Assembly (NCBI GenBank): GCA_003978875.1
Contig: QNXQ01000103.1
Coordinates: 1-6,459, forward strand
DNA from: Aquifex sp.
GTDB lineage: Bacteria; Aquificota; Aquificia; Aquificales; Aquificaceae
DNA length: 6,459 nucleotides
Reading direction: 5' to 3'
In this document: positions 5,586 to 6,459 of the stretch, in pieces
Layout of the letters: every line of letters starts with the position of its first letter
Position numbering within the stretch: the first letter of the stretch is position 1
Notes under the pieces: model-generated
What the model saw: only the letters and a program-made list of their open reading frames with translations
What the model was told of the DNA's origin: nothing
Database searches by the model: none
Position numbers and translations under genes: made by a program

Positions 5586-5587
5586 AA
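5548..5587. repeat. Tandem repeat, two 20 bp units
   Basis: Positions 5548-5567 and 5568-5587 are two adjacent 20 bp units beginning AATTTAAATTTTT and ending GCGGAA, differing at one position (T or C before GCGG). The second unit is also the right arm of the larger inverted repeat, so the motif is present three times in all: twice in this orientation and once inverted at 5442-5458. It lies just past the stop codon of the tape-measure-like gene. Confidence 0.7.
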
Positions 5588-5599
5588 AAAGTTGAAGGG

Positions 5600-6187
5600 T
5601 CAGTAGACACTCCTGCTCAAATATACCTCTTGCTCTATTGCCTTCTTAACTTCGGGTATCAAAATTGCTTTCACTTTCTCTGCTATCTCCTCGAGATTTA
5701 ACGCTGTCAAGTTTGATATCGTGATGTTCACATTTATGTTCGTTACTTTTCCTTCATCCCGTTCTAATATCCTCTCCTTTGCAGTTTCTGTAACTACTGA
5801 CAGAGTGCTCTCTTTTGCTACTTCTTTAATAACTTCTCTCTTTGTTACTTCTTTTTCCTTAAAGCCCAAAAAGCTCTTGACTCCTTCTATAAACTTGCTT
5901 CCTATTTCTTTGATGCCTGAAATGAGCCTGCTTCCGAGTTCAGAACCTTTCACAAGGTTGTATAGGTCGGGAATAAAGGAACCTATGGTCAGAGCCAATC
6001 CTACGGGTCCGCCTAATCCCAGCAAAAATCTTCCGAAATTTAATCCTCTTAGTCCCAAACCGAGTAGCTTGCTAAATGTCCCCTTATCTGTTAGTCCCGT
6101 GGTTATTGCTTTCCCTAAGTTAAAGGGAAGTAGGTTTTTGAACAAGCCTTTAATACCTTTTAAACTTCTTACTCTTTCTCCGAGCAA
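5600..6187 (-). CDS. Orphan protein resembling the C-terminus of a phage tail tape-measure protein
   Basis: This 195-residue reading frame starts at TTG (6187), with no ATG or GTG in a better place and no clear ribosome-binding site, 14 nt after the rho stop. Residues about 20-75 are glycine- and leucine-rich and weakly hydrophobic (L-L-G-L-G-L-R-G-L-N-F-G-R-F-L-L-G-L-G-G), then an amphipathic G-S-R-L-I-S-G-I-K-E-I-G-S-K-F-I-E-G region. A charged helical stretch (about 110-140) follows, and the end is N-I-N-V-N-I-T-I-S-N-L, then L-E-E-I-A-E-K-V-K-A-I-L-I-P-E-V-K-K-A-I. A beta-prone 'INVNITI' segment followed by a terminal 'EEIAxxVxxxLxxEV' helix is characteristic of tape-measure C-termini of siphophages and Mu-like phages. 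Those proteins are much longer, so this is probably a truncated remnant or a domesticated fragment. No other phage gene is nearby. It could instead be an unrelated membrane-associated protein. Confidence 0.5.
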   Translation of the reverse strand: MLGERVRSLKGIKGLFKNLLPFNLGKAITTGLTDKGTFSKLLGLGLRGLNFGRFLLGLGGPVGLALTIGSFIPDLYNLVKGSELGSRLISGIKEIGSKFIEGVKSFLGFKEKEVTKREVIKEVAKESTLSVVTETAKERILERDEGKVTNINVNITISNLTALNLEEIAEKVKAILIPEVKKAIEQEVYLSRSVY

Positions 6188-6201
6188 GTTGAAACTTTTG
6201 C

Positions 6202-6459
6202 CTAATTTGTTGACACATAATCCTGTTTTACAAGCTTCTTGAGTTTCTCTTTTAGAAGCTCCATTGCTTCAATCGGGTTCATGTCGTTCAGGATTCGCCT
6301 CAAGACCCACATGCGTTTCTGTTCTTCTGGGTCCAGAAGTAGTTCTTCTTTGCGGGTGCCGGAACGGGTAACGTCTACTGCTGGGTAGGTTCGGCGGTCA
6401 GCCAGTCTTCTGTCTAGGTGCAACTCAGCGTTACCGGTGCCTTTGAACTCCTCGAAGAT
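6202..6459 (-). CDS. rho: Transcription termination factor Rho, C-terminal part (5' end beyond the right edge)
   Basis: The frame enters from the right edge and gives the last 85 residues of Rho, the RNA-dependent hexameric ATPase that ends transcription. It opens with I-F-E-E-F-K-G-T-G-N-A-E-L, the R loop (F-K-G-T-G-N) that contacts RNA in the central channel. Then follow L-H-L-D-R-R-L-A-D-R-R, Y-P-A-V-D-V-T-R-S-G-T-R-K-E-E-L-L-L, and the C-terminal helices M-W-V-L-R-R-I-L-N-D-M-N-P-I-E-A-M-E-L-L. The invariant R-S-G-T-R motif contains the arginine finger region of the family. Compared with E. coli Rho the match is continuous and the tail is of normal length. The stop TAG is at 6204-6202, and the orphan reading frame starts 14 nt later on the same strand, so read-through transcription from rho is likely. 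No intrinsic terminator follows. Confidence 0.95.
   Translation of the reverse strand: MFEEFKGTGNAELHLDRRLADRRTYPAVDVTRSGTRKEELLLDPEEQKRMWVLRRILNDMNPIEAMELLKEKLKKLVKQDYVSTN

Noticed and set aside
5442..5587. CRISPR array
   Set aside because: There are only three motif copies, two directly abutting without spacers and one inverted, so the layout is not an array of regular repeats and spacers.
5721..6242. Plus-strand reading frame of 173 codons
   Set aside because: It is antisense to the tape-measure-like gene and the rho end. Its Ser/Pro/Leu-rich translation is typical of a shadow frame opposite Gly/Lys/Glu-rich coding DNA.

Overview
The window looks like chromosomal DNA from a hyperthermophile of the Aquificales, Aquifex or a close relative. 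The strongest pointer is the stand-alone 111-residue tRNA-binding protein. From memory it is very similar, though apparently not identical, to the structurally characterised Trbp111 of Aquifex aeolicus. AT-rich DNA, very short or negative gene spacing, and charged, compact proteins fit the same picture. No database was consulted.

Layout, left to right. (1) The left edge holds the first 28 codons of a MerR-like helix-turn-helix protein on the minus strand that resembles the TnpA serine recombinase of IS607-type elements, so an insertion sequence probably runs off this edge. (2) Next to it is a small predicted lipoprotein on the minus strand (117-608). (3) A complete threonine synthase gene lies on the plus strand (667-1725), the only plus-strand protein gene I support. 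(4) A tight minus-strand cluster runs from 5112 down to 1714: an outer-membrane beta-barrel protein with a calcium-binding-type thrombospondin-3 repeat, an OmpR-type response regulator, its histidine kinase, Trbp111, and the condensin subunit ScpA. The genes abut or overlap (2 nt gap, then 14, 29 and 4 nt overlaps), so they are probably co-transcribed and translationally coupled. scpA and thrC converge with a 12 nt overlap of their 3' ends. (5) 5113-5599 is a protein-free stretch. It holds a GC-rich, strongly structured segment (about 5222-5412) that I read as a small non-coding RNA on the plus strand, followed by AT-rich direct and inverted repeats. (6) 5600-6187 encodes an orphan protein resembling the C-terminal part of a phage tail tape-measure protein. 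(7) The right edge holds the C-terminal 85 codons of transcription terminator Rho, on the minus strand.

The two-component pair directly follows an outer-membrane protein gene, which suggests an envelope-sensing module, although its linkage to Trbp111 and ScpA may only reflect the scrambled operons typical of Aquifex. The most interesting parts for follow-up are the candidate RNA, the repeat cluster beside it, the phage-like remnant behind rho, and the in-frame stop that splits the leader of the outer-membrane protein gene. I found no tRNA, rRNA, CRISPR array or defence system.
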